Positions 1-14,565 of a stretch of 64,000 nt of DNA are shown here, one piece after another. Below the pieces are notes generated by a model, which was not told the DNA's origin, did not search any database, and saw only the letters and a list, made by a program, of their open reading frames with translations. Positions within the stretch are counted from its first letter, which is position 1. Every line of letters begins with the position of its first letter. This DNA comes from Phlegmacium glaucopus (Eukaryota; Basidiomycota; Agaricomycetes; Agaricales; Cortinariaceae), in the NCBI GenBank assembly GCA_015039465.1, contig MU130154.1:248001-312000 (forward strand), written 5' to 3'. The translations under genes were made by a program, and so were the position numbers.

Positions 1-151
1 TCCATGATTGATGGGATTTCCTCTTTAGCGTGGCAATGATTTCCTTGAATATTTGCATAAAAGAGATTTACTTCTGGACATTGTCCATGGGGCGTCATCA
101 CCTTCTGTGAGTAGGTGACCTGTGTTATAAGGTTTTCAAGTTTTTCAATGA

Positions 152-1078
152 CTGAACTATCGCTGGCAGCTTCCACACTTTCTGACGGCTCTAGAAGACT
201 ACCGGGCCAAGGGAACACGATTGTCAGAGTCAATTCCAGGGTCATCGCGTGTTGCTTCGCCCTTCAGAGCTTCTCAATCGGCGCTCAAATACACACCATA
301 TGATCCCCCAGAAATTATACCACGGCTGCGAACTAAGAGACCTTCTAGTTCCCAGAGCTCTCACTCTGGGCTGTCTGATCCTGGGCAGGTATTACTACAT
401 ACACCTGTCGCATCGTTGCCACTGACAGCGGGGGACTTGGCCTTGGCAGCCAGTTTACAAAAACTTGAAATAGTACCCAGTGTAATTTTGAATTCGTTTG
501 TATTGCCAACAAAAAAACTTCTCACGATCCTTTTATAGCAACCACTTTCTCTAGGCGGCGCAGCTCAAAGCTTGGAACGGTCCGATATACAGGTGGGAGC
601 CTTTGTATGATTCAATTTCTGCTCTTAATACCCTTTGCAAGTCATCTCGTGTGGACCTAATAACTCTCGATTCGCCTTTTCCTTTGGATGATTCGGATAT
701 TTTCGGAAGTTCTGAAGCAAACCATGATGATTTTAAAGATATATGGAACTCGTTCGAGGCTTCTTGCGATTTCCGAGGCTGGTGCAGTGACTCGATAGAT
801 AATGTGATAAGACGTCTTCAAGGTCTTGGGCATCATCGACTTGCCGTCATAGCTGCCGAGCTTCCTCCGTTCATTGGTAGATTAGGATCTCCCTCTGATT
901 GGCTAAGCGCGCTGACTTTTTTCTTGAAGGAGAACTGAAAATCACGATGATAGCCAACGATGATGCCAGTCGGACGTTGATACGCTTGCGGGAGACAGAG
1001 GAAGACTCTTGTTTATGGAGATTACGATGTAGGGATAGTGCCATTAGAGCACATCTGCAGACCCTCTTGAGTAATTAA
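152..1078 (+). CDS. Unrecognised protein, 5' end missing
   Basis: I do not recognise this family. An open frame runs from about 152 to 472, a GT..AG intron (473-554) keeps the frame, and the next exon runs from 555 to near 870-940. The last part (to the TAA at 1076-1078) is in another frame, so a further small intron or a frameshift lies around 846-935; a GT..AG pair at 877-907 would be only 31 nt. No start codon is evident, so the 5' exons probably lie upstream of, or at, the window edge. The protein is soluble-looking, with a Ser/Pro-rich stretch near the first intron and a more conserved-looking part rich in Trp, Leu and acidic residues (for example PIYRWEPLYDS). No membrane segment or catalytic motif was seen. 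Function unknown. Confidence 0.5.
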
Positions 1079-1563
1079 TCAGAGTTAATCAGGAGCGTGC
1101 GCTAATTTTGCGATGGAAGTATGCTTCCTGAGAAGATATTATGTAATCTGAGCGAGCAGTCAAGAATAAAATTTCGGTTCTTGTTCTTCCAACTCCCTCG
1201 ACACCGAGCTCTTTCAACAATCTATGGTTCTTTCCCTCCTCAAGTATGCAACGCCCTCAATCACTATTCATATGCTAATATTTCCCGGCAGACTGACAAA
1301 CCAGATTAACACCATTCTATTTGGACCCATTAGCTTCCCCCTCGTCGACACAGACAGACCTCCTTAGGGCCTTTGGTATACATAAAGTCATTGACATACA
1401 CAACTCAAACTTTTAGCCTTTCTTCAACTCATGGGATAACTGCATTTTTTTCCTGGAATCCGGTTGCTTGCTTCAGGACGCTGCCTGTTGTTTATATTCG
1501 CTCTCGCCTCGTTGTTGCCATCATACAAGATAAAACTCCAATTATACTTCTAGATTTTTTTTC
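1079..1563. other. Intergenic region, presumed promoter of the 1564 gene
   Basis: No convincing coding sequence. It is AT-rich with pyrimidine-rich runs near the 3' end, as expected upstream of a basidiomycete gene. No RNA gene or repeat was seen. Confidence 0.4.
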
Positions 1564-3130
1564 ATGATGAATGTCCTCAAGACCCCATCCTTCTTTCGCC
1601 CCTCGAGCCGCCCATCGTCTCCCGGTATACCCGTAGCTCCTTTTCGACCAGAATCAGGGCAACATTTAGAGCGGCACTCCCGCTCCTCGAACAAGCTGTC
1701 TCTAAGTAACCTCATCCGTCAACCCACATCACAGCCCCCAAGTCCTACTCTTAAATCCGCTCCCCTTGTTCAGGATGGGTCATATCTTGAAATGTTGAGT
1801 TTAAAACTCACTGAAGCCGTTTCCAAGGCCCTTGCTCCACCCACTGGTCTGCCGTCTGCAAATGAACAAATGATGACCAGACGGTCTATTCCTGCAGGTC
1901 GAGGTGTCGCTCTTGGTTCTTTGATTGCTGCGTACGTCGCAACCTGTTTTGGTTGATATTTGAATAAATGACGCCATCCCTAGTGAATTGAAAGCTGTAC
2001 ATGATAACCCTCATTTACACAGAGCAGTCTTGCGATCTCTCCAAAGACCATTTACTGTCTTGATGGCCAACTTGTCAAGGCAATTGTTACCCCTACTTTT
2101 GTCTCCATCTTTCCATTCGACGCCAAACATCTCCAACCAATTCTCTTTCCCCAACCCTGTTCAACTTTATGCCCTGTCGATTGCCAAATTTGCAGAAGAA
2201 CTTTTGCAAGTATTCGATGGGCTTGGTTTGGGCGTGGACAACGACGTCCGCGGTGATGGATTAAAATCCATCCGAGAAGGATTTACTTCACTCATCAACA
2301 GGGTGGTCAATCCCCTTATCGCAGGGATTCGTATGGAATTGATACCGTTGATTGAAGCCTTGGAACATCCCAATCTAAATAACGGATTCAAGCCACCTGT
2401 GGGGACGAAATCCGCAACTATTTACCATCCATCAATTGTATCTCTTCAAACTCTCATACCGGTCTATGCTCGAGCTCTTACGACATATACCACTTCTACG
2501 TTATCCCACTCGACACTTGCTAGCCTTCTTATCTCAGTTCTTTGGAGAGCCTTGATCGCTCTATCCCATCGAATTGAGTCGCCCTTGTTGACGCCAGAGA
2601 GTTCACCTTTATTCACAGCGAAGAAGCGTGCTACTACTCCACCTTCACCTCCGCCCACCTCTAGACTCACGATAGCTAGTGCTGCGGTAGACTGTAAGGT
2701 ACTTCATGAGCTCTTGGTCCAGCTTCCTCGACCCAATGCGGGACTGGCGAGGGAGGCTGTGGACGAAGCGTTTGAAGGTTTGAGGACTCTACCTACGCTC
2801 TTGGACATCGCCATCAATAAGGGTCGCTCCGGCACCGCAGAGGATTTGGTTAACAAATTTAACGACCTTGTGACAGAGATACCATCTCTTATCGCTCTTC
2901 CCATAATCCTACGCGCTTTTTCAGGGCCAAAGATGCCATCTGTTTCCGCGATGCTTAGAATTCCAGAGGAGGAATATAGAAAAGGTTGTTTGAGCGGCTT
3001 TGGTAGAGCAGAGGAATGCACTGTCACCGTTGCGCAGCGTGTGGTAGATATACTTCAAACAGATCCCTCAACAAATGCCATAGTCATACGGTGGCTCGAG
3101 ATGGTGCTGGCGGAGGCGGAGGATGCCTGA
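1564..3130 (+). CDS. Unrecognised helical protein, two exons
   Basis: Two exons: 1564-1931, a GT..AG intron at 1932-1983, then 1984-3130 ending in TGA. The product is about 504 residues. The N-terminal ~75 residues are rich in Ser and Pro and likely disordered (FFRPSSRPSSP). The rest is Leu/Ala-rich and probably all-helical, with no obvious membrane segment. A second low-complexity Pro/Ser stretch (TTPPSPPPTSR) lies in the middle. No enzyme motif is visible and I cannot name the family; helical-repeat or trafficking adaptor proteins look similar, but that is only a guess. The start was chosen as the first ATG of the open frame; the next codon is also ATG. Confidence 0.7.
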
Positions 3131-3721
3131 TGAAGACGATTTTTACATTTTAGAGGTCTCTTTCTTTTTCTTTTGTTGAACTGTTTACGTCTTTTATATC
3201 CAAACCCACCTTCCAAGAACTGATTTTCTTGATTTTAAAATCAACTCTATGAATATTTATTGACTCTCATCAACTGGTCCCTCCCTCTATAGAAATTTCT
3301 ACCCCGGAACATGTACTAAATATACATACCCCCCGGCGAACGTTGCTTATCGTGTTATCGTGTTCATCTGAATACATTGATCCCCTGCGGCTACTTAAAT
3401 AAAATATCACGGACGGAAAGCCTATTGTTTTGTATTCGCAGCGAAGAATACTCAATCAGCACTCCTACCTTTTGAGAAACTAGTACAACTAACACTGGCA
3501 GGCTCTAGTTGTGCATTAGAGTTTAAACTGAGTTTACAAGAGGTCATAAGGCCATATATATACTCTATTTCAAGCATGAGACGTCCAGAGTCGGCCAAAA
3601 GCCCGCACCTTCCAAGCAGAACATCTCATGAGTAACGCGGGACGGAGTAAACCAATAAGTCAACGAACAAATTATGGTCAGGTGACACGACTTGGAAGCA
3701 CATTAGTTTGAGGATTTGTAG
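3131..3721. other. Intergenic region between convergent genes
   Basis: This lies between the end of the 1564 gene and the end of the primase gene. It holds only short chance frames and AT-rich runs (for example around 3555-3570), as expected for two 3' untranslated regions. Nothing else was recognised. Confidence 0.4.
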
Positions 3722-5275
3722 TCACCACGACATATCTGTCGATAATGAGTTGTCTACAAAGATATTTCGAAGAAAAAGACTTACCTGTTTTGCGCTTCTC
3801 CTTCCTCACTTCGTCCATTAATGACAATGCATGCTTGTCTAATAAATCTATATAGGGTTTCAAAGAGGTCTTCTCCCAATCTGCCGAGCCATCCATCTGT
3901 TAGCCGAGCCTTGGGTGAAAGAAAGTCACCTACCAGAGCTATATTCTTTTGCTTGATCGTCTGGTCTAGGAAACGAGTCCAGCTCTTGCAACAATTGACC
4001 AACAGTTGGCACACGTTCAGGATCAAAGTCATCGATAGACGCTGGATCCAATGGTACGCAGATCCGACCTGTCTTTGGATGGACACAGAACGGAGCTTTC
4101 AATAAATGGTTGCGATGCTTTGATACTTCAGCATCAAGCCGGGGGTATGTGTACTGAAGAATGATATCCTCCATGGCGACAGCTATACCCTTTGAATTTA
4201 TGAGTATTGTGAACTGAAGATGTTGGGCCAGAATCCAAACCTTTGATGATGGGTTATTTTTATGGGAAAGAAGATCTAACCACTTGTCTTCAGAAGAACG
4301 AGAAGGGTTAGCCTCCCATTTGATTCGCAAACTTTCGACTACACGAGAGTCAGGGACGGCTTTCAGTAGTTCTTCATAGCCTTCTTCAGTATCAAAACAT
4401 TTTTGATTCCTTAGAATCAAATCGACGAAGATGCTTCTCAGATGATTAAGTGCACGTCTATCAAGAGGGTACTTAGCATATCGACCAGAATTTTGGAGTA
4501 AAGAGACAGACTGAAGAGAAGGCGGCAATTTTCCACCATAATGAAGATTGAGTTTCTTGCTGGATTCTTTTCCTCCGTGTATGATTGTAAGCCAGCTGAC
4601 CAACGCCTTTCTCTGTTGGTCACTCAACTCCATCGCTTCCTTGTCCGATATCCACAAGTGAATGCCTCGACGTCCTGAATAAACCCAAAGAAGCTTTTCA
4701 TACCCAAATTCGTGGCGGATAGCCGAATCAAGAACTTGAACAGCAGCAGCAATGAATGCCCAACATCTCTTACAGATGTCGGCATCTGAGCAGCAGGTTC
4801 GTATAGGATCATAGTCGGTCATGTCGATATCAAACACGAGCTCTCGTAGTATGGGATTGAACGCGCCTGCACGTACTGTTTTCTTATCTCGAGGCTGTAT
4901 GCATGGAATAACTAAGTGAAGTCCAACATGTATGATAATCAGCAAGCGGCACGTACTCGGTGAGTATAAACCGGACCGATTTCGAAACGGGAGGGATTGA
5001 ATTGGCAGACTTGATTTTTGAGCTCTTCCGCGGTAGTAAAGGAGTTGTAACGAAGATAGACATCTCCCGGAAGCGTGAACGCGAATTCCCTGTGGGTAAA
5101 TAGTCGTGATGGGGTATGCTCATGGTTTAACCAGTTGTAGATGGATTTGAAAGGGTAGAGTCGACGATAGAATGTCAGCATGACCTCTGGTTGAAAGTAA
5201 TTAAGAATTCATGGTAAAACTGAGATAGAGTGACATACCTGGAGAGGTAGGAGCCACATCTGAGCCATTATCCAT
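3722..5275 (-). CDS. PRI1: DNA primase small (catalytic) subunit
   Basis: This is the catalytic subunit of the Pol alpha-primase complex, which makes RNA primers at replication origins and on the lagging strand in the nucleus. Five exons were read: 5275-5239, 5186-4957, 4894-3934, 3880-3785 and 3753-3722, all joined by GT..AG introns in frame. The active-site block ELVFDIDMTDYD carries the paired metal-binding aspartates. It is followed by the Cys-rich zinc motif (CCSDADICKRC) and the conserved SGRRGIHLW segment. The C-terminal DWEKTSLKPYIDLL block is typical of eukaryotic Prim1. Length (about 450 residues) fits the family. The short last exon (ending DMSW) is the least certain part. Confidence 0.93.
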
Positions 5276-5578
5276 TTTGAAAGTAACAATTCAATTCAAC
5301 TTGCTTAAGGAGTCCCGGAGTCGCGTTAGTCACATCACGTGTGTGGCATGTGTCATTAGTCATTCCCTTCGTTGGGTAAAGAGCAACAAAAGATAATCTT
5401 TTTTTTTTACAAATGCGTAAAAGACTACAAAACCAAGTAATTGAATTGAGAATATTACAGAAAGCTACCAAAGAAGAACGTTCATAGAGTGGATTTTTAA
5501 TACAAGACAGCAAGCTTCAGAACTTGAGACATCAACTTTCAAAACTAGGATGATGGGATTAATATAGGCGAGCTATAT
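5276..5578. promoter_or_regulatory. Upstream region of the primase gene
   Basis: Both flanking genes are on the minus strand, so this 303-bp stretch should hold the primase promoter and the 3' untranslated part of the membrane-protein gene. A T-rich run lies at about 5399-5408. No specific binding site was identified. Confidence 0.35.
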
Positions 5579-6619
5579 TTAGCCAACGAGAGGAGCGCGT
5601 TCCTCGTCAACTAGGGCGATCCTGCTATTGTGACGGAAGATGAGACCTATAGCACCTTTGACGACCCAGATAAGGGCCAAGATTGCGAAGGCAAGGGAGC
5701 TCCAGTGGACGAAGCCCGATGAGGTTTGGTGGCTAAAAATGGCCCAAAGCGACCAAGCGATGGCGATAGAAGCCGGAAGATCGCCTTCTGGCGTAGAAAA
5801 AGAATAAGTGGCAGCTGTGCCTTCAAGGAAGAAGCTAAAAAATGATCATGTGAGTTGATGTCCAAATAGAGACAATGAAAGGCGTTACATACAGGGCAAG
5901 GAAAACAAAGACTTTGGTCCAGATACCCGCACCATGGTGGAGTGCGTCTACACCAAAGGCATCAAAGGCGCTGACGATAACTATAACGGTAGTCCAGCCA
6001 TGATACAAGGAGAAAGGGAGGTGGACAAAGAGCTCATCGCTATAGGACACAGCAGCGTGGTGCTTCTTGACAATGTAGTAAATGTGCTAAAAATAGATAA
6101 GGGTCAATGAATCAAATTAGGGGAAATTAAGAAAGTGAGGCGTACAGTTACTGCGGAGCTGACAAAGAGGGCAAAGACGAAAGCTACAACAAGCGTTGAG
6201 AAGACAAAGAGGGAAAATAAATAAAGTAGTTACCAAGAATGTAATGACGAGTAGCCCAGAGGTTGACGTAGATGGCATTGAGAAGGGCGACAAGCGAGAA
6301 TCGCCAGGAGATGCCGTCAACAATTGATTTCTTGCCATCGGGGAAGAACTGATATATAATAGTACCAAGAAGGAGGAGGTGAATGAGAGACCTTTATATT
6401 AGGGATTTGTTAGACGCTGCTGAACTCTGAACTCTAAATGTGAGAAACTAGTTACCAGATGAGGAACGCCCAAGGTGCTGGAGTGATGTAGGTCTCTTTT
6501 CCATAGTAATATATGGATGAAGGGGAGGTTACTGTGTAGATATTGGACCCCAGGAAAAAGAAATATACGATGATATTGGAGATTTTGACGAGGATACCAT
6601 CTTGCCAAGAGTCAGCCAT
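5579..6619 (-). CDS. Multipass membrane protein, TspO-like signature
   Basis: Several exons, start ATG at 6619 (MADSWQDG), stop TAA at 5579-5581. The translated exons give about seven hydrophobic segments in a roughly 270-residue protein. One segment reads [18 protein letters not shown], which resembles the FTPxxxxFxIWxLIY signature of the long tryptophan-rich (TspO/MBR-like) membrane proteins. That resemblance is the only hint of function and is weak. The C-terminus ([10 protein letters not shown]) is hydrophilic and probably cytosolic. It shares a 90-bp divergent promoter with the PHD-like gene. Substrate and location are unknown. Confidence 0.75.
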
Positions 6620-6708
6620 GGTTGTTGACTTTGAAGTGTAGGTGCATGCTGCCTGTCATACTCCACACCTTTTATATTCAAATGTGACTGTGACGTAACA
6701 TATGACGC
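6620..6708. promoter_or_regulatory. Short bidirectional promoter region
   Basis: Only 89 bp separate the divergent start codons at 6619 (-) and 6709 (+), so both genes must share regulatory DNA here. No defined motif was identified. Confidence 0.35.
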
Positions 6709-7798
6709 ATGCCTTGTCTTTCTTGCCAGAAATCATCGAGCAGTCCTCGTAATTTTCTTTTAAACTGTATCTCATGTGCCAACTCATGGCATCACAGTCT
6801 GCACTTTTATCCTTGTCAACCACCTAGAGTCACTTACTTGATTTCCAGGATGCCACTCACCCCCAGTCTCCGACAACGAACTTATCAGTATCATCAAGGC
6901 CTTCAATGCAGGAAAACATAACCCGGCCGCAAAATTAACATGGAAATGCGGTATATGTATCAAACCCAAGGATAATCGAACACGGTTGATTGCAGTTAAA
7001 AACGCAACACCCCAGAAAGCTATCGTTATTGATATTAATGACGATATAATCGCTCTGGATGAGGTGCCCAAACGTAAAGGAACCACGAAACTTGCAGTTA
7101 GTCATTCATCAACCACACAGGATTCCTTGTCGCAGCTAAAGCACAAATCGTCTACCACTACTTCTGACCAATCAAATGTACCCCATGTTCATCCTCTACC
7201 AGGGAGAACATCTTACACTAAAGATAAAAAAATACGGATCATCGATGATCCCTTCCTTGTCTCCGATCCCAGCCAACCCTCTCAGACCTCTTCAAGCAGC
7301 AAACCTCAGGTTATATCAGGGTTCATCGATCTTACCATTTCGAGTGACGAAGAAATGAATGACGGCGATGATGATGCTCTAGAATATCTCACCCCACCGC
7401 CAATACCTGCACCCACTTCTAAGCAGATTGTGGAGCAAGTACCGCTGATACTGACGTCAAACCAAGCTCAACCCCACTCATTGCCGGGGGCTGCACGCCT
7501 TACCTCTCAAATGTCAACTATGACCACCCCTCAATCTCCCAATCAACTTCTTATTCAATGGTCAAATGATCGTAGCACCGCAGCTGGAGTTAAACCGGAT
7601 CTTTGGGCTCGAGCTTGCCTGCGTCGGCACCATGTAGCAAATTTGCCAGGTAAACAGAATGTCCAGCCTGCCCTTTCTATTGCTCCGCCTTCGCGACGAA
7701 AATGCAAAGCGCATAAGCTAAACGAAGGGTCTCGGACTCACCCTCAAATTACATTCTTTTTGTCGGCTGAAGGATGGCTGCGCGAGAAGCAGGCTTGA
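6709..7798 (+). CDS. PHD-like zinc-finger protein with SUMO-interaction-like motif
   Basis: Exon 1 is 6709-6796, intron 6797-6848, exon 2 6849-7798. Joining them builds a compact zinc-binding module in the first ~80 residues: MPCLSC (C-x2-C), CISCANSWHHRCH (C-x2-C, then WHH.CH) and WKCGIC (W-x-C-x2-C). This order is that of a PHD finger. The rest (about 260 residues) looks disordered: Ser/Thr/Pro-rich with basic patches, plus an acidic-flanked hydrophobic stretch (FIDLTISSDEE) that fits a SUMO-interaction motif. The module suggests a nuclear, chromatin-linked role. That is inference; no other domain was seen. If the first exon were missed, the finger would be invisible. Confidence 0.72.
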
Positions 7799-8263
7799 TT
7801 TTGAACTTTCTTGTTACAGCTGTTCTCATATCTGTAGACGTTCCCGAAATTTCGCATTGTGCGCCTTTTGCTTACAAACTAGCCTTGAACTAGCCTATGT
7901 AGGTCAAATATAGGTAATAGGTTGTGATCAGTTTGCAGGCGGAACGGGAGGTCGTGATCAGTGGAGTAGTTGTAAGCAGTGCCAGTTAGATTGAAATTGG
8001 GTGTGGGGCCGTGGCTACGCCCGGCATTACGAGTCCCCTCGACGCAGTATGCCTTCACACTCCACTACACTCCAATGCTAGCCTCGATAGCCACTACTAT
8101 CTTTGGGTGTTTGTCACAAACAAAGGCGCACAATGCGAAAATTTGAAAACGTCTACAGATATGAGAACAGCTGTAATCGTGATGGATGGTTACTAGTCAA
8201 AAGCTAGTTGATAGACGTAGCCTATTTATACTACCTGCAACAAATACATGAAACGCATTATAT
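7799..8263. other. Intergenic region between convergent genes
   Basis: About 465 bp with only short chance frames. It should contain the 3' ends of the PHD-like and BiP transcripts. Nothing else was recognised. Confidence 0.4.
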
Positions 8264-10871
<2,608 letters not shown>

Positions 10872-11309
10872 GTTAATGTTTAACACCTAACACCAATCAT
10901 AGCAATTTAAAAGAACCCTCTCATGTATGACGCGTCTTCGAAAACAGTCATGTTTCATGGGGACACGTATGTATCTTGGATACGTGTTTGCTCCAACGTG
11001 GCAGTATCGTGGTTGATGATAGGCAGTACCAGTACCACGTCCCATAACAGTTATGTACACTGTCGATAGAGCGCTGAGCAGTGCTAGTGACCACTGATGG
11101 TTGCACAACATCTGCTGTATCAACGCCAAACACAGGCTAAACATGGACCGTCAACGCGAGCGCGTCGGTGCAAGTCTTCTATTTGTCTTCTATGTTATAA
11201 AAAACTAAGTACATGTTGTTGTTCCTTTCTCTGGAAGGCGTAACCTTCGTGTATACATGATTAGTTTCAACTAGCAGCCGTATTCTACAACCTAAGTGAT
11301 ATCGGATCT
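10872..11309. promoter_or_regulatory. BiP upstream region with two ACGTGG-type elements
   Basis: This 438-bp stretch lies upstream of BiP and downstream of PEPCK (both minus strand). On the plus strand it contains AACGTGGC (10995-11002) and CCACGTCC (11035-11042). Both hold an ACGTGG core like that of unfolded-protein-response elements. Their function here is not shown. Confidence 0.4.
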
Positions 11310-13416
11310 TTAGATGGTAGGCCCGGCCAACCTGACCTTGTTATCCACGTCCCTCTCATACAAATGGAAGGCCTTCTGGAACATACCAGCAAGCTTCCTA
11401 ACCTCTTTCTGGAAAGCCTCCTTGTCGGCCCAAGCCAGTTGGGGGTTAAGAAGATCTCGAGGAACACCTTCGAGGGCGGTTGGTATTGACAGGTTGAAGG
11501 TTCCAAACTGCTCGAACTCAGCGTTGGCGAGCTCACCGGAATGCACAGCGTCGACAATGCGACGAGTGAATTTAAGAGGGCAGCGCTTGCCGGAGCCGAA
11601 CTTGCCGCCAGTCCAACCAGTGTTAATGAGCCAACAGTCAACCTTGTGCTTGGCCATGCGTTCAGCAAGCATCTGCGCATAACGTCCAGGCTGTGGTGTG
11701 GGAGATGCCTGTAAGTCAGGCATATATCAAGAGCCAGATTGAAATAACATACGTGGAGGACAATAAAAGGTGCACTGTAACAAGTGGAGAAAGTGGGGAT
11801 GGGCTCGAGGACACCATCTTCAGTTCCGGGAGTTTTCCTGTGCAATGTGATTAATTTAAAATTGGGGGGCGAGAATTGAATTAACACGTACGATGTGTAA
11901 CCAGCTAAGAAGTGGTAGCTGGCCTGTTCAGGGGTCAGTCGGCTGACGGGAGGAAGGACACCAAAGGCATCACATGTCAACATAATAATGTTGGTAGGCT
12001 GACGGTCAACGACACAAGGAATTTGAGCGTTGGGGATAAATTCAATAGGGTAGGCGCAACGAGTGTTCTCAGTGATGCTGACATCATCGTAGTCAGGGAT
12101 TCGAGAAGCAGGATTGTAAACGACATTCTCAAGGATACTGCCATATCTGATGGCATTGAAAATATCAGGCTCCTTCTCTGCAGAGAGGTTAATGCACTTG
12201 GCGTAACATCCTCCCTCAATGTTGAAGACGCCAGTGTCCGACCAGACATGTTCGTCATCGCCGATGAGAAGACGATTAGGGTCTGCGGAGAGCGTGGTCT
12301 TGCCGGTACCTGAAAGACCGAAAAAGAGGGTAACATCACCCTTCTCAATGCCAACATTGGCAGAGGAGTGGAGAGAGAGTTGACCGAATTTGACGGGTTG
12401 GAGGTAATGCTAGAACGATGGTAGTATGAATGGAAGAGCACCGATAGTCTTATGGGAGAGCATACCATGACAGAGAAGACACCCTTTTTCATTTCTCCAG
12501 CGTATTCAGTGCCAAGGATGACCATTTCCATACGCTTGAAGTTTATCTCGACGGAAGTGGTAGAACTCATGCCTTTTGTGAAACGGTTGGCCGGGAATTG
12601 ACCGGCATTGTAGATGATGAAATCGGGTTCGCCAAAGTTGGCGAGTTGCTCTTCTGTGGGGCGGATAAGCATGTTATGCTAATAAACATAACGAAAGTAA
12701 GTCGTTGGAAACCATAGTGGAATGAAAGAAACACAAACCATAAACAAAGCGTGGTAAGCTCGGGCGCAAATCACACGAACTTTGATCCGGTATTTAGGAT
12801 CCCACTATTCATCCGAAAACAAAATATGAATATTGGCCAAGTTTAAAGATATCGGAAATTATGAAAACGTACACCGGCGTAACCGTCGAAAACATAGACA
12901 TTGTCACGAGTGTTCAAATAATCGATGGCACGCTCCCGGTTAATTTCAAAAGTGTCTGTAATGGAGATAAGTGGGGAAAGAAAGTTGAAACAAACACGGA
13001 ACGGAACTTACGTTCGTCCATCTTGATGTTAACGGAACCCCACCATATGTCGTCTTTGCTGGTCTCTTCGTAAACAATACGCTTGTCCTTAGGACTACGA
13101 CCAGTTTTTTTGCCTGAAAAGTTGATGAGAGCCCCCGAAGAGGAGATGATGGCTCCTTCATTTCGGATAGCATCTTCATAGAGAAGAGCGACTGGGGCGT
13201 TGCGCTTGATCTGGATGCGATCCATATCGAAGCCAGCCTGGGAGAAGTACTCAAGATCCTGACCAATAACTAAAGGATGGTGAGGATGAGAAAGGGAAAG
13301 GGAAAGGGGCGGGGAAGGGACATACGTTGAGAGTACTGGTCATGGTCGTGTGCTTGAGCATAGTGTTTATGGAGGATGTGAGGGGTAACATAGGGTGTAT
13401 GATGAGGAGGAACCAT
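11310..13416 (-). CDS. PCK1: Phosphoenolpyruvate carboxykinase (ATP)
   Basis: The enzyme converts oxaloacetate and ATP to phosphoenolpyruvate, CO2 and ADP, the committed step of gluconeogenesis in the cytosol. The start is ATG at 13416 ([10 protein letters not shown]), the stop TAA at 11310-11312, with several introns. Key sites: the [12 protein letters not shown] block, the P-loop [14 protein letters not shown], the metal-binding [19 protein letters not shown], and the C-terminal [18 protein letters not shown] with the arginine used in substrate binding. The C-terminus is RLAGPTI. These are ATP-type (not GTP-type) family features. The minus-strand gene is divergent from the GNAT gene; in fungi it is usually induced on non-sugar carbon, but no specific site was identified. 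Confidence 0.95.
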
Positions 13417-13861
13417 TTTTAGGGGTGGAAATGGGGGATGTAAGTGTATAAGTCTAAGACTGGTTGTATTACATTTTATAAGCCTCCATCGATCATCCCT
13501 CAATCCTCCGCGCTTTGGAATCCTAACGGGAATCCCGGACTCGGTTAGGTTCCGAAGTATATACATCACGTCCCTATCCCGTTGTCACGCTCGATTTATC
13601 GTAATCTATAGCATAAGATGAAGAGCTTTTGACCGCCTGTATGATGAACCTTGGATTATTATTATGAGTTTCAATGGGTAGTAGTCAGAAGGTATTATCG
13701 TAGCCGGGAACCTAACTGGGATTATCCCGAATAGGGCCTAATTATTATGTAGACCGGGATCACCCGATGTAGATGTTAGATCCCTATATTATCATCTGAT
13801 CCGTCGCCTTCCCGGGCTCGCTATTTCTATCAGTTCCTCAATGTTTAAACCTTGAGCTTGA
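13417..13861. promoter_or_regulatory. Bidirectional promoter between PEPCK and GNAT genes
   Basis: 445 bp between divergent start codons. It contains several GC-rich CCGGGA/TCCCGG-like words (for example near 13531 and 13811) in otherwise AT-rich DNA, which could be zinc-cluster factor sites, but I cannot assign them. No gene seen. Confidence 0.35.
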
Positions 13862-14492
13862 ATGTCCTCAGTTCATCTCAATGACATTCTCATAAAACAT
13901 TTATCGTCCCAAGACATCCCCAAGGTACACGAATTACATGTCAGTATATCACTCTCAAAGTTCCCATCATGACCATACTTATTATTCTCAGTCCAAGCTT
14001 TTACCCGTCAAATATCCTTCATCCTTTTTCACCCAACTCCTTGTTCTACCAACCCGTGCTTGTTTTGTGGCGTACAGGCACGGTCAACCTGATGACCCCA
14101 TTGCTTTCATCTCGGCAGTCAGACGTCAACCGTCTTTAACTTGGCACAATGATTTCGTGATGAATTTATCCCAGGATTCATCTCCAATCCTTGACCTCAG
14201 CGGTAAACCATACATAGAGATCTTGACTCTCGGCGTCCTTCCTGCCTATCAGCAATGTGGTCTTGCGCGTCGGCTTGTGCAATGCGTTGTCGACAAGTTG
14301 CACCTGTCTTGTGCCGGAATGGAGCCCCGGTGTCGTACTTTAATCTCCGCAACTGTGTCGACTTCCAACACGTCGGCATTGAAGTTCTACGAGTGTATTG
14401 GAATGTTAGTTTCTTCTAAAGTTATCAGAAATTTATATCGGACTATTTCCTATGGATCCAGAGACGCGTATCTAGTTGTAGGGATTTTGTGA
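13862..14492 (+). CDS. GNAT-family N-acetyltransferase, Naa50/Naa60-like
   Basis: Exon 1 (13862-13939, 26 codons starting MSSVHLNDIL) joins exon 2 (13992-14492) over a GT..AG intron in phase 0. The join restores the normal GNAT N-terminus, with LLPVKYPSSFF following, as in N-alpha-acetyltransferases 50/60. The acetyl-CoA motif is seen as ILTLGVLPAYQQCGLARRL (Q-x-x-G-L-A). A second conserved part (SALKFYECIGM) follows. About 192 residues, the usual size for the family. The substrate is probably protein N-termini, by family only. The single-exon reading from 13938 would lose the N-terminal strand. Confidence 0.8.
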
Positions 14493-14565
14493 CGCCATTG
14501 CTTGTGACATCATGTGTGACAGAACGCGTAAAATGTCAACTTCACAATCAACAGATTGTTTCCAA

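Noticed and set aside
3270..3455. Short minus-strand frame
   Set aside because: No start context, domain or splice support; likely 3' untranslated DNA.
11314..12313. Long plus-strand frames opposite PEPCK
   Set aside because: They mirror the PEPCK codons and show no recognisable domain; the minus-strand gene fully explains them.
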